DNA from: an uncultured Bacteroidia bacterium
GTDB taxonomy: Bacteria; Bacteroidota; Bacteroidia; Bacteroidales; F082
DNA length: 46,245 bases
Assembly (NCBI GenBank): GCA_902802535.1
Contig: CADCML010000067.1
Location: 1 to 46,245, forward strand
Direction of reading: 5' to 3'
Position numbers and translations under genes: made by a program. Positions 25,212-32,129 of the stretch are shown in pieces (the first letter of the stretch is position 1; every line of letters starts with the position of its first letter). The notes beneath the pieces were generated by a model, which did not search any database, was not told where the DNA came from, and was given only the letters and a program-made list of their open reading frames with translations.

Positions 25212-25745
25212 ATGATGAAAAAAAGGTTATTAATGCCGTTCTTGGTGGCGGGCATGATAGTGGTTTCTGCGTTGAGCCTCGATTCATGCAAGAAAAACCA
25301 AGATTCCGGAAAGGAAGTTTTTGACAGCGGTGAGGCTCCAATGGTTGAAGCTGTTGTTTATGGTGATCGTGATTTGGAATATATTTGTCCTTATTGCGGT
25401 GAAAGTATTGCGCCCAATACTCTTAACCATTGGCATGCGTTTGGAACACCTCGTCCAGATTGTAGTTATTCGGGGCCAACACCTTATGATGTCGATTATT
25501 GCACGATTGACTTATCACACGGTGCCTGTCCTTATTCTGGAAAGTATGAACATGATGAAAATGCTATAGCATGGATGATGAGTAATTATTCTGTTGACCG
25601 TGAGACAGCCATTGATATGTTGAAACCTCGTTTCCATGGACACAATCTTACATACGTATTATTTGGTCCTGATGGTGGACAGCTGAATTCATGGCATGTT
25701 GGTGGTGGCGTTCCGTTCTGGCCGTGCCCCAATCCACAACCGTAA
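25212..25745 (+). CDS. putative lipoprotein with Cys/His-rich zinc-ribbon-like segment
   Basis: The 177-residue product has a hydrophobic signal ending SALSLDSC followed by KKNQDSG, consistent with a Bacteroidota lipoprotein although the Asp in the lipobox is unusual. After an acidic stretch comes ICPYCGESI, then HWHAFGTPRPDCSYSG, YCTIDLSHGACPYSG and a C-terminal VPFWPCPNPQP. The paired Cys and His residues suggest a metal site or disulfides. I do not recognise a family. It ends before a strong bidirectional terminator. Its base composition is more A/T-rich than its neighbours, which may reflect recent gain. Confidence 0.6.
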   Translation: MMKKRLLMPFLVAGMIVVSALSLDSCKKNQDSGKEVFDSGEAPMVEAVVYGDRDLEYICPYCGESIAPNTLNHWHAFGTPRPDCSYSGPTPYDVDYCTIDLSHGACPYSGKYEHDENAIAWMMSNYSVDRETAIDMLKPRFHGHNLTYVLFGPDGGQLNSWHVGGGVPFWPCPNPQP

Positions 25746-25774
25746 CAACGAAAACATCAAAGAAGTGATAAAAA

Positions 25775-25805
25775 GAATGGCTGCTTTCGCAGCCATTCTT
25801 TTTTT
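25775..25805. terminator. bidirectional Rho-independent terminator
   Basis: A perfect 10-bp stem (GAATGGCTGC / GCAGCCATTC) with a TTTC loop is followed by seven T on the plus strand and preceded by five A, so it can serve both convergent genes. Confidence 0.9.
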
Positions 25806-26544
25806 ATCCCGACACCATAAACACGCGCGAGTCCTTCCACTTGGAATGGCGCAGCAGCTCGTTGGTGAAGTGGGTGCGGCTGCCGGTCTTTTCCAGTAGT
25901 TCCTTCACCTTGTCAAATTGGCGCAATTCGCGATAGATTTCTGGAAGTTCAAGGTCAATTTGCTCCTCGGGGTGCTTTTCCAATAAAACCAAGAGGCGTT
26001 TCAGGTTGTCGGCGAAGCCTTTGTGGTTTTTGAGGAAGAGCTTCTCGCCTTCCAAAATCAACTTGCGGTTGCAGTGCCACACGCCGAAGCTCATGAAGCC
26101 GTTGAGCAGGTATTTCAGACGCACATGCTGGTGGTTGCGGTGCAGGTCGTTGTAGGCCCACCACAGGAAACGCCGCAGGTAGATTTCCTTTGACGGGTCA
26201 TAGTGGCTCTTTTTCAGGAAAGTCTTGTAGTGATTAATGAGGGCCAACTTGCCTTTGTTGTCGGAGAAGCTGATGCCAAAGAAGCGCCAAGTATTCCAGG
26301 AATAGACCTTGGTTTCAGGCTTTTCGAAAGTAATCAGCGGTTCGATAGGCTTTTCAATCCAAAAAACATGACCGCATGAAGGACACATGATCATCTTTTG
26401 GGGCACGGTGATATAGTTGTCGTTCAGCACCTTGCCATCCGAATACAAGATAGCCTCATTGACCATCTCAGCCTTCAGATTGCGGCCTTCGAGCCAGGCT
26501 TGGCAATGCGGACATTGGAAATAAAATGAGTCGTATTTGAACAT
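25804..26544 (-). CDS. zinc-ribbon protein of unknown function
   Basis: The 246-residue cytoplasmic protein begins MFKYDSFYFQCPHCQAW and has a second CPSCGHVFW at about residue 54-62, forming a four-Cys zinc ribbon. After that the sequence is helical and rich in Leu, Arg and Lys (for example LILEGEKLFLKNHKGF and ELPEIYRELRQFDKVKELLEK), recalling TPR-like repeats. No catalytic motif is visible. It follows the RNase H gene by 59 bp on the same strand and may be co-transcribed with it. I do not recognise a named family. Confidence 0.68.
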   Translation of the reverse strand: MFKYDSFYFQCPHCQAWLEGRNLKAEMVNEAILYSDGKVLNDNYITVPQKMIMCPSCGHVFWIEKPIEPLITFEKPETKVYSWNTWRFFGISFSDNKGKLALINHYKTFLKKSHYDPSKEIYLRRFLWWAYNDLHRNHQHVRLKYLLNGFMSFGVWHCNRKLILEGEKLFLKNHKGFADNLKRLLVLLEKHPEEQIDLELPEIYRELRQFDKVKELLEKTGSRTHFTNELLRHSKWKDSRVFMVSG

Positions 26545-26603
26545 TTTAGTGAGCTTGTCAGACTATTCCTATCTTGTTTGCGGCGGTAAAAGTACTATTA
26601 ATT

Positions 26604-27245
26604 TCATTTCCGACCGAAATCTGCAGGGATTTCGCCCCAAATTTCGGTTTTCCATTTCAAAATTGGCACCTCAATAGGGTTCTCGTTCAGCCATTTCTCG
26701 GCGCGTTCGATGAGTTGGAAGAGGTACTCGTTCTTGTCGTTGCGTTGCAGTTTGGTTTTGCATTTTTTCTGCCTGACCCAAATTTGCGCATTGACCGAGT
26801 CGCTGTAAATCGGGTAGTTCCAGCCGTTTTTCTTTTGCAGGGCAAGTGCATGGACGAGGGCCAAGAACTCCCCGATGTTGTTGGTGGCATTGGGAAAAAC
26901 TGGGCTCTTGAACAGCTCTTTTCTCTTTGCCGGTTGGCTGCTGAAATCCACGAAAACACCTTGATACTCCATCTTTCCTGGGTTGCCTGAACAAGCTGCA
27001 TCCACTGCAAAACACGGACTGACAGGCTGTTCCGTTGCTGTTGAGAGGTCGACAATGGGAGTCACATCCTTGCCCCAATAGTTGTCAGGTCCTTGCTTGA
27101 AGGCGGTTTCGGCACTCGTGCGGTCAGGGAAGCCTTTGTATTTGGCTCCCTTGCAACCCATGATTTCCCTCTTGCAAACTTCCCAGTCATCATAAATGCC
27201 GGGGTGGCGGCCTGCCCAAACGACATAAAACTTATTTTTTGCCAT
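26604..27245 (-). CDS. ribonuclease H1 with N-terminal viroplasmin (RNA/DNA hybrid-binding) domain
   Basis: The protein is 213 residues from MAKNKFYVVWAGRHPGIYDD, the classic caulimovirus-type hybrid-binding domain also seen in eukaryotic RNase H1. After a linker the catalytic domain shows FAVDAACSGNPG (first Asp), NNIGEFLALVHAL (Glu) and IYSDSVNAQIWV (second Asp). It cleaves RNA in RNA/DNA hybrids. A longer frame starts at 27305, but the -7 box at 27251-27258 lies inside that extension, so 27245 is the better start and the message is almost leaderless. Confidence 0.9.
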   Translation of the reverse strand: MAKNKFYVVWAGRHPGIYDDWEVCKREIMGCKGAKYKGFPDRTSAETAFKQGPDNYWGKDVTPIVDLSTATEQPVSPCFAVDAACSGNPGKMEYQGVFVDFSSQPAKRKELFKSPVFPNATNNIGEFLALVHALALQKKNGWNYPIYSDSVNAQIWVRQKKCKTKLQRNDKNEYLFQLIERAEKWLNENPIEVPILKWKTEIWGEIPADFGRK

Positions 27246-27250
27246 GGGCG

Positions 27251-27258
27251 CAAAAATA
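27251..27258 (-). promoter_or_regulatory. -7 box directly before the RNase H gene
   Basis: TATTTTTG on the minus strand ends 5 nt before ATG 27245, deciding the start codon. Confidence 0.5.
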
Positions 27259-27333
27259 GGAAAATTTGAGTTGTAGAAAAGCGGCTTGAGATGACTTTTT
27301 TGCATCGAATGGTTTTAATGTGAAGTTTTTCTT

Positions 27334-27341
27334 TAATTTTG
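27334..27341 (+). promoter_or_regulatory. -7 box of the alpha-N-acetylglucosaminidase gene
   Basis: TAATTTTG ends 21 nt before ATG 27363. No TTTG at proper spacing. Confidence 0.45.
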
Positions 27342-27362
27342 CCCCAAACAAAAATCTGTCCA

Positions 27363-29585
27363 ATGAAAAAACTATATTTATTTGCCTTCCTTGGCCTTGT
27401 GTTTTGCTTCGGCTGCACGAAAAAGGAAACCGACTCAGAAGTCATAGCCATGCGTGGCTTAGTGAATCGCGTGGTGCCTGAGTATTCGCAAAACATTGTT
27501 CTTGAACGGCTTGCCGATACTATCGACCGTTTTGAAATCGAAACTATCGGAAAGGACCTTGTCATTCGTGGCAACAACGCCAACAGCATGGCCGTGGGCT
27601 TGAACCATTATCTGAAATATTATTGCAAGGCGCAATATTCATGGTTCATCGAAGAGCCTTTGCAGATTCCCGCCGCGATGCCAAAGGTGACTGAAAAAGT
27701 CAGCCTGAGTGCCCGTGTGCCTGACCGTTTCTTCTTGAATTACTGCACTTTCGGCTATACCTTACCTTGGTGGGGCTGGTCGCAGTGGGAGCATTTCATC
27801 GACTGGATGGCACTCAATGGAATTAATCTTCCCCTGGCCATCACAGGACAGGAGAGCGTGTGGTACGAGGTGTGGAGCGAACTTGGCCTCACCGATGAGG
27901 AAATCCGCAGTTACTTTACTGGTCCGGCGCACTTGCCGTGGCACCGAATGCAGAACATCGACCGCTGGGGTGGACCGCTGCCTGTGTCGTGGTTAGAGAA
28001 CCAAAAGGAACTGCAAAAACAAATCGTTGCTCGTGAGCGCGAACTCAACATGAGGCCCGTACTGCCTGGCTTTGCGGGACATGTACCGCCTTGCATCACA
28101 AGGATTTATCCCGATGCTCCTTTGGCTTCCTTGGGCGATTGGGCAGGCTTCGATAGCACATGCTGGTGCAAGTTCCTCGATCCTGAGTGCGAGTTGTATC
28201 CCATGATACAAAAGAAGTTCATCGAGAAGGAAATCGAGTTTTACGGCACCGACCATATCTACGGCATCGACATTTTCAACGAGATGATTCCTCCGAGTTG
28301 GGAGCCAGAATACCTCGGTCGCGTGAGCCGTCAGGTGTATGAATCGCTGGAGGCCGCCGACCCCGAAGCCACTTGGTTGGAAATGACCTGGCTCTTCTGG
28401 AACGAGCGTCAATATTGGGAAATCGACAATCGCATCGAGGCCTATATCACCTCGTTTGACAAGGAAAAACGTCTGCTGTTGGACTATTACTGTGAGCGTC
28501 AGCCGATTTGGGAACGCACCAATTCCTATTACGGCGTGCCATACATCTGGTGTTATCTCGGCAACTTCGGCGGCAACTCCATGCTGGCTGGAAACCTTGA
28601 TACAGTGAACGTTAGGGTTGAACGTGCCTTCAATAAGGGCGGCGACAACTTCGTTGGTATTGGCTCCACGTTAGAAGGCTTCGACTGCAATCCTTTCATG
28701 TATGAATACGTCTTCGAGAAGGCATGGGACAACCCGCTCACCAAGGATGTGGATGCTTGGGTGGAACGCCTCGCCGACCAACGCGCCGGAAAAGAAGACT
28801 CGAATATGCGTGCTGCATGGAAACTCTTAGCCGACAGCGTATATAATAAGGTGTCGTCGCCGGGGCAGACCGTGCGTATCAACCAAAGGCCGACTATGGG
28901 CGACATTAATGAATACCGCCAGTATTATGTCGCGCCGACTTATCTGTATAATAATATCATGCTTTTGGAAGTGTTAGATAAGTTATTGGCCGCCGACAGC
29001 AACACCCGTACCCGCCATTTCGATGTGGTCAATATCACGAGGCAACTGTTAGGAAACTACTTCAGCGACCTCTATGCCGATTATGTAAAGGCTTATCGTG
29101 AAGGCGATTACGAGACCTTACATCAAATCGAGAAGACCATGATTTCCATCCTCGATGACACGGATGCAATCTTGGCTACGGAAAGTGCTTTCCTTGTGGG
29201 TCGCTGGATTCGCGACGCGAGAGCCATTGGTATGACGGAGGAGGACAAGGACTACTTCGAGAGTAACGCCCGCAACATCATCACCACTTGGGGCGAGGAG
29301 GATGCATTGCTGAACGAATACGCCAGTCGCGCTTGGGCAGGTCTCACCGCGACCTATTATGCTTACCGCTGGAAAGAATTCTTCAAGGATGTGGATGCAG
29401 CCATCGAAGCTGGTCAACCTTTCGATGAGAAGACCTACCACGAGCGCATATGCAAGTACGAAGGCCAGTGGTGGCGCGAACGTCTTCACACCTTCAACGC
29501 TGAGCCGCAAGGTGACGGCATCGCCTTGGCCAAAGCCATCGCTGATAAGTATCGCTCTGAATTAGAAGCCCGTTACAGAAAATAA
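27363..29585 (+). CDS. alpha-N-acetylglucosaminidase, GH89, lipoprotein
   Basis: The 740-residue enzyme removes terminal alpha-linked GlcNAc, as in host heparan sulfate or gastric mucin glycans. An N-terminal lipoprotein signal ends VFCFGCTKKETDSE. GH89 signatures are WWGWSQWEHFIDWMALNGIN, AITGQESVWYEV, FNEMIPPSW with candidate catalytic Glu307, and STLEGFDCNP with candidate Glu438; the 131-residue spacing is close to that of the catalytic pair in human NAGLU. The start at 27363 is chosen because it gives the signal peptide directly. Surface or periplasmic location is expected. It has no SusC/SusD pair next to it. Confidence 0.93.
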   Translation: MKKLYLFAFLGLVFCFGCTKKETDSEVIAMRGLVNRVVPEYSQNIVLERLADTIDRFEIETIGKDLVIRGNNANSMAVGLNHYLKYYCKAQYSWFIEEPLQIPAAMPKVTEKVSLSARVPDRFFLNYCTFGYTLPWWGWSQWEHFIDWMALNGINLPLAITGQESVWYEVWSELGLTDEEIRSYFTGPAHLPWHRMQNIDRWGGPLPVSWLENQKELQKQIVARERELNMRPVLPGFAGHVPPCITRIYPDAPLASLGDWAGFDSTCWCKFLDPECELYPMIQKKFIEKEIEFYGTDHIYGIDIFNEMIPPSWEPEYLGRVSRQVYESLEAADPEATWLEMTWLFWNERQYWEIDNRIEAYITSFDKEKRLLLDYYCERQPIWERTNSYYGVPYIWCYLGNFGGNSMLAGNLDTVNVRVERAFNKGGDNFVGIGSTLEGFDCNPFMYEYVFEKAWDNPLTKDVDAWVERLADQRAGKEDSNMRAAWKLLADSVYNKVSSPGQTVRINQRPTMGDINEYRQYYVAPTYLYNNIMLLEVLDKLLAADSNTRTRHFDVVNITRQLLGNYFSDLYADYVKAYREGDYETLHQIEKTMISILDDTDAILATESAFLVGRWIRDARAIGMTEEDKDYFESNARNIITTWGEEDALLNEYASRAWAGLTATYYAYRWKEFFKDVDAAIEAGQPFDEKTYHERICKYEGQWWRERLHTFNAEPQGDGIALAKAIADKYRSELEARYRK

Positions 29586-29588
29586 AAG

Positions 29589-29635
29589 AGTCCCGTAGGG
29601 ACGACAGAAAAATAAGCAGGCGGTGTAAACCCCTG
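29589..29635. repeat. dispersed GTCCCGTAGGGAC repeat, copy 1
   Basis: AGTCCCGTAGGGACGACAG is followed by TAAACCCCTG after a 20-nt spacer. The first part is a small palindrome (GTCCC-GTA-GGGAC). A second copy lies at 30141, so the deaminase gene is bracketed by the two. Confidence 0.75.
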
Positions 29636-29657
29636 TTAAAAACAAACGAAAACGACC

Positions 29658-30137
29658 ATGAACATCACAGAACAAGATAAAACCTTCATGCGCGAGGCCA
29701 TCCGCTTGGCCGACGAGAGCGTCAAAAACGGTGGCGGTCCCTTTGGGGCCGTCATCGTGAAGGACGGAGAAATTGTGGCGGGCAGTGCCAACAGTGTGAC
29801 CATCGACAATGATCCCACCGCCCATGCGGAAGTCAACACCATCCGAAAAGCCTGCCGCAAATTAGGTACTTTCGACCTCTCGGATTGTGTCATCTACACC
29901 TCGTGCGAGCCTTGCCCGATGTGCCTCGGTGCCATCTATTGGGCCCACATTAGCCGTATCTATTACGGCAACACGAAAAAGGATGCTGCCGACATCGACT
30001 TCGCCGACGACTTCATATACAAGGAGTTGGAACAGCATATAACCGAGCGTTCCGTGCCATTCATACCCTTGTTGCGCGATGAGGCCATTAAGACCTTCCG
30101 CGCATGGGAGGTGAAGCAGGATAAAATGGAGTATTGA
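29658..30137 (+). CDS. guanine deaminase-like nucleoside/base deaminase
   Basis: The 159-residue cytidine-deaminase-fold enzyme has its zinc ligands at His56 in PTAHAEVNTI and Cys86/Cys89 in SCEPCPMC, with Glu58 as proton shuttle. NGGGPFGAVIVKDGEIV and the C-terminal extension (FADDFIYKELEQHIT through FRAWEVKQ) fit bacterial guanine deaminases of the GuaD type, which convert guanine to xanthine as domain-swapped dimers. tRNA adenosine deaminase is less likely because the TadA tRNA-binding tail differs. It stands between two short repeats, 72 bp after the NAGLU gene. Confidence 0.85.
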   Translation: MNITEQDKTFMREAIRLADESVKNGGGPFGAVIVKDGEIVAGSANSVTIDNDPTAHAEVNTIRKACRKLGTFDLSDCVIYTSCEPCPMCLGAIYWAHISRIYYGNTKKDAADIDFADDFIYKELEQHITERSVPFIPLLRDEAIKTFRAWEVKQDKMEY

Positions 30138-30140
30138 ATC

Positions 30141-30184
30141 AGTCCCGTAGGGACGACAGTAAACCCCTGCCTTCCGATAAAACA
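30141..30184. repeat. dispersed GTCCCGTAGGGAC repeat, copy 2
   Basis: AGTCCCGTAGGGACGACAG runs directly into TAAACCCCTGCC and, after TTCC, GATAAAACAA. The last part is also the core of the inverted elements that bound 40847-42992. Confidence 0.75.
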
Positions 30185-30196
30185 ATTAATCACAAA

Positions 30197-30219
30197 TTTT
30201 TGAACCAATTGTTCAAAAA
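30197..30219. promoter_or_regulatory. palindromic operator candidate upstream of the TM1266-hydG genes
   Basis: TTTTTGAAC-CAATT-GTTCAAAAA is a perfect 9-bp inverted repeat with a 5-bp centre. It covers the -33 element and most of the spacer of the promoter, the classic position for a repressor or redox-sensing regulator. The protein is not identified. Confidence 0.6.
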
Positions 30220-30231
30220 ATCGTAATTTTG
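30199..30231 (+). promoter_or_regulatory. promoter of the TM1266-hydG genes
   Basis: TTTG (30199-30202), a 21-bp spacer and TAATTTTG (30224-30231) match the consensus. The leader to ATG 30330 is about 95 nt and contains a GGAGG ribosome-binding site (30317-30321), 8 nt before the start, which is uncommon in this phylum. Confidence 0.78.
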
Positions 30232-30329
30232 CACCCACAAAACCGCCGCACATCATCTGAGATGAAGACAATGCGTTGACATCGAGGTCGGTGCGGGAAT
30301 CATAACAATCTGATCCGGAGGTCATTCAA

Positions 30330-30605
30330 ATGGAAAGGAGAATAGGCACAGTCCTTATTTATGTTGAAAACCGCGAAGCCGCGCCGCAAGTGAACGCGGT
30401 GCTTTCCCGTCATGCGGGCATCATCATCTGCCGTCAAGGTTTTCCGCGCGAGCATTACAGCATTATTTCCGTCATCTTTGAAGGCACCACCGATGAGATA
30501 GGTTCCCTCACAGGCCAGTTGGGTCGCATCGAAGGCATCGAGGTGAAGTCGGCGCTACTGAAAGGACGTGAGACTTCAAGACGCGAGACGCGAGACAACG
30601 ATTAA
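30330..30605 (+). CDS. TM1266-type iron-only hydrogenase system regulator
   Basis: The 91-residue ACT-like protein reads RRIGTVLIYVENREAAPQVN, ILCRQGFPREHYS-like IIICRQGFPREHYSI and SVIFEGTTDEIGSLTGQLGRIEGI, the conserved pattern of the small putative regulator that sits with [FeFe]-hydrogenase maturation genes. Its exact action is not known. It lies 72 bp upstream of hydG on the same strand and shares the promoter with the palindromic operator. The C-terminal charged tail (SRRETRDND) looks unstructured. Confidence 0.85.
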   Translation: MERRIGTVLIYVENREAAPQVNAVLSRHAGIIICRQGFPREHYSIISVIFEGTTDEIGSLTGQLGRIEGIEVKSALLKGRETSRRETRDND

Positions 30606-30677
30606 AGTCCTGCGTCCCCAGTCCTATGTCCTACGTCAAAGTATTATTCTGAACAATAACTTAAAGATCAAACAGAT

Positions 30678-31898
30678 ATGCAATTTCATCCCGAAAAATG
30701 TCGTATCCCCGACGAGCCTAATCGCCCGTTCATCTCCTCGGAAGAGATTTGGGACTACATCAACAACACGAAGAGCACACCTGAACGTGTGCGCGAAATC
30801 ATCCAGAAGTCGTTGGACAAGAACCGCCTGACGATGGAAGAGACCGCCGTCCTCGTCAACACTACCGACCCCGCATTGGTGGAGGAAATCAAGGAAGGTG
30901 CTCGCGAACTGAAACGCCGCATCTACGGCAATCGCATCGTGCTGTTCGCCCCGCTGTATGTGGGCAACTACTGCGTGAACAACTGCGTTTATTGCGGTTT
31001 CCGTTCCTCGAACAAGGAACAAATCCGTACCACTTTGACCGATGAGGAACTCATCCGCAATGTGGAGGCTCTCGAAGACGACGGCCAAAAGCGCCTCATC
31101 CTCGTCTATGGCGAGTCGCCGAAATACTCGCCCGAGTATATCGCTCACACCGTGAAAGTTACCTACGCCACCAAGAAAGGCAAGGGTAGCATCCGCCGCG
31201 TGAACATCAACGCCGCTCCTTTGGATGTCGAGGGCTTCCGCATCGTGAAAGAGGCAGGCATCGGCACATACCAGATTTTCCAAGAGACCTATTGCCCAGA
31301 GATTTACAACGAATACCACCCCGCCAATACCAAGAAAGGCGACTACAACTACCGCTTGACTTCTATGGACCGCGCCCAGCAGGCCGGCATCGATGACAAC
31401 GGCTTGGGTATTCTTTTCGGCCTTTATGATTGGCGTTACGAGGTGCTGGCCATGATTCGCCACACCAACCACTTGGAGGCTTGCTTCAATGTGGGTCCGC
31501 ACACGATTTCGTTCCCGCGCATCAAGGACGCTTCGGGTTTGAACATCGACAAGAAGTATTTCGTTGATGATGATACCTTTGAAAAGATCATCGCCATCTT
31601 CCGTTTGGCCGTGCCTTACACAGGTATGATTTTGACCGCCCGCGAGGATGCCGCTTTCCGCGCCAAGGCCATCGAATACGGCATTTCGCAAATCGACGGC
31701 GGCACCAACCTTCAGATTGGCGACTACAAATATCACCACGAGGAAGAGGAGAAGAACAGCGACAAGCAGGAGGACCAGAACCTGCATCGCGAGCAATTCA
31801 AGATTGGCGACGACCGCTCGTTGGGCGACATCATCGACAAGCTCCTCGACCACGACTTCATCCCGAGTTTCTGCACCGCCTGCTACCCCCCGAAGTAG
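30678..31898 (+). CDS. hydG: HydG, [FeFe]-hydrogenase H-cluster radical SAM maturase, C-terminally disrupted
   Basis: HydG cleaves tyrosine to supply CO and CN ligands for the H-cluster. The radical SAM motif is intact at YCVNNCVYC (Cys99, Cys103, Cys106), followed by LVYGESPKY, VNINAAPLDVEGF, FQETYCPEIYNEYHP and DYNYRLTSMDRAQQAG. The frame stops at residue 406 right after SFCTACYPPK. Normal HydG continues with the rest of a CX2CX22C motif and about 60 further residues. The missing tail reappears in another frame from 31892. The auxiliary [4Fe-4S] cluster therefore lacks its third Cys, and the product as read should not make functional H-cluster precursor. Sequencing or assembly error is the alternative. 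Confidence 0.9.
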   Translation: MQFHPEKCRIPDEPNRPFISSEEIWDYINNTKSTPERVREIIQKSLDKNRLTMEETAVLVNTTDPALVEEIKEGARELKRRIYGNRIVLFAPLYVGNYCVNNCVYCGFRSSNKEQIRTTLTDEELIRNVEALEDDGQKRLILVYGESPKYSPEYIAHTVKVTYATKKGKGSIRRVNINAAPLDVEGFRIVKEAGIGTYQIFQETYCPEIYNEYHPANTKKGDYNYRLTSMDRAQQAGIDDNGLGILFGLYDWRYEVLAMIRHTNHLEACFNVGPHTISFPRIKDASGLNIDKKYFVDDDTFEKIIAIFRLAVPYTGMILTAREDAAFRAKAIEYGISQIDGGTNLQIGDYKYHHEEEEKNSDKQEDQNLHREQFKIGDDRSLGDIIDKLLDHDFIPSFCTACYPPK

Positions 31899-32017
31899 CC
31901 GCCAAAGGTTGGAAGTGCATCGAGAACAACTTCAAGAATGTAGACCCGAAGTTCTTGGACGAGCTGAAGAGCCGCATAGAGCGCATCAAGAAAGGTGAGA
32001 GAGACCTGTATTTCTAA
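31892..32017 (+). pseudogene. out-of-frame C-terminal fragment of hydG
   Basis: In the frame starting at 31892, 41 codons read EVAAKGWKCIENNF through SRIERIKKGERDLYF and then stop. This is the expected HydG end, which in intact proteins closes with a Gly-x-Arg-Asp-Leu-Tyr-Phe-type tail. Compared with the family, about 40 residues (roughly 120 bp, a length of 3n+1) are missing between the CTACY of the upstream frame and this piece. Confidence 0.75.
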
Positions 32018-32023
32018 AATCAA

Positions 32024-32048
32024 GGTCCCTGAGCCTGTCGAAGGGCCG
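32024..32048. repeat. TGAGCCTGTCGAAG hairpin repeat, copy A
   Basis: This 25-bp unit has CCCT and AGGG arms around GAGCCTGTCGA. It is identical in reverse complement to copy B (34433-34457) and shares its 14-bp core with copy C (41075-41099). It lies 7 bp after the hydG remnant. Confidence 0.85.
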
Positions 32049-32075
32049 GCTCCAATTAAGATTATTAGATAGTGA

Positions 32076-32109
32076 AAAAGCCTCTGCCGAAATCTCGACA
32101 GAGGCTTTT
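32076..32109. terminator. bidirectional terminator between hydG and the peptidase gene
   Basis: AAAAGCCTCTG / CAGAGGCTTTT (11 bp) encloses a 12-nt loop and is followed by TCTTTTCT on the plus strand. The A-rich side gives a T-tract on the minus strand. Confidence 0.85.
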
Positions 32110-32129
32110 CTTTTCTAGCGAAACATAGA

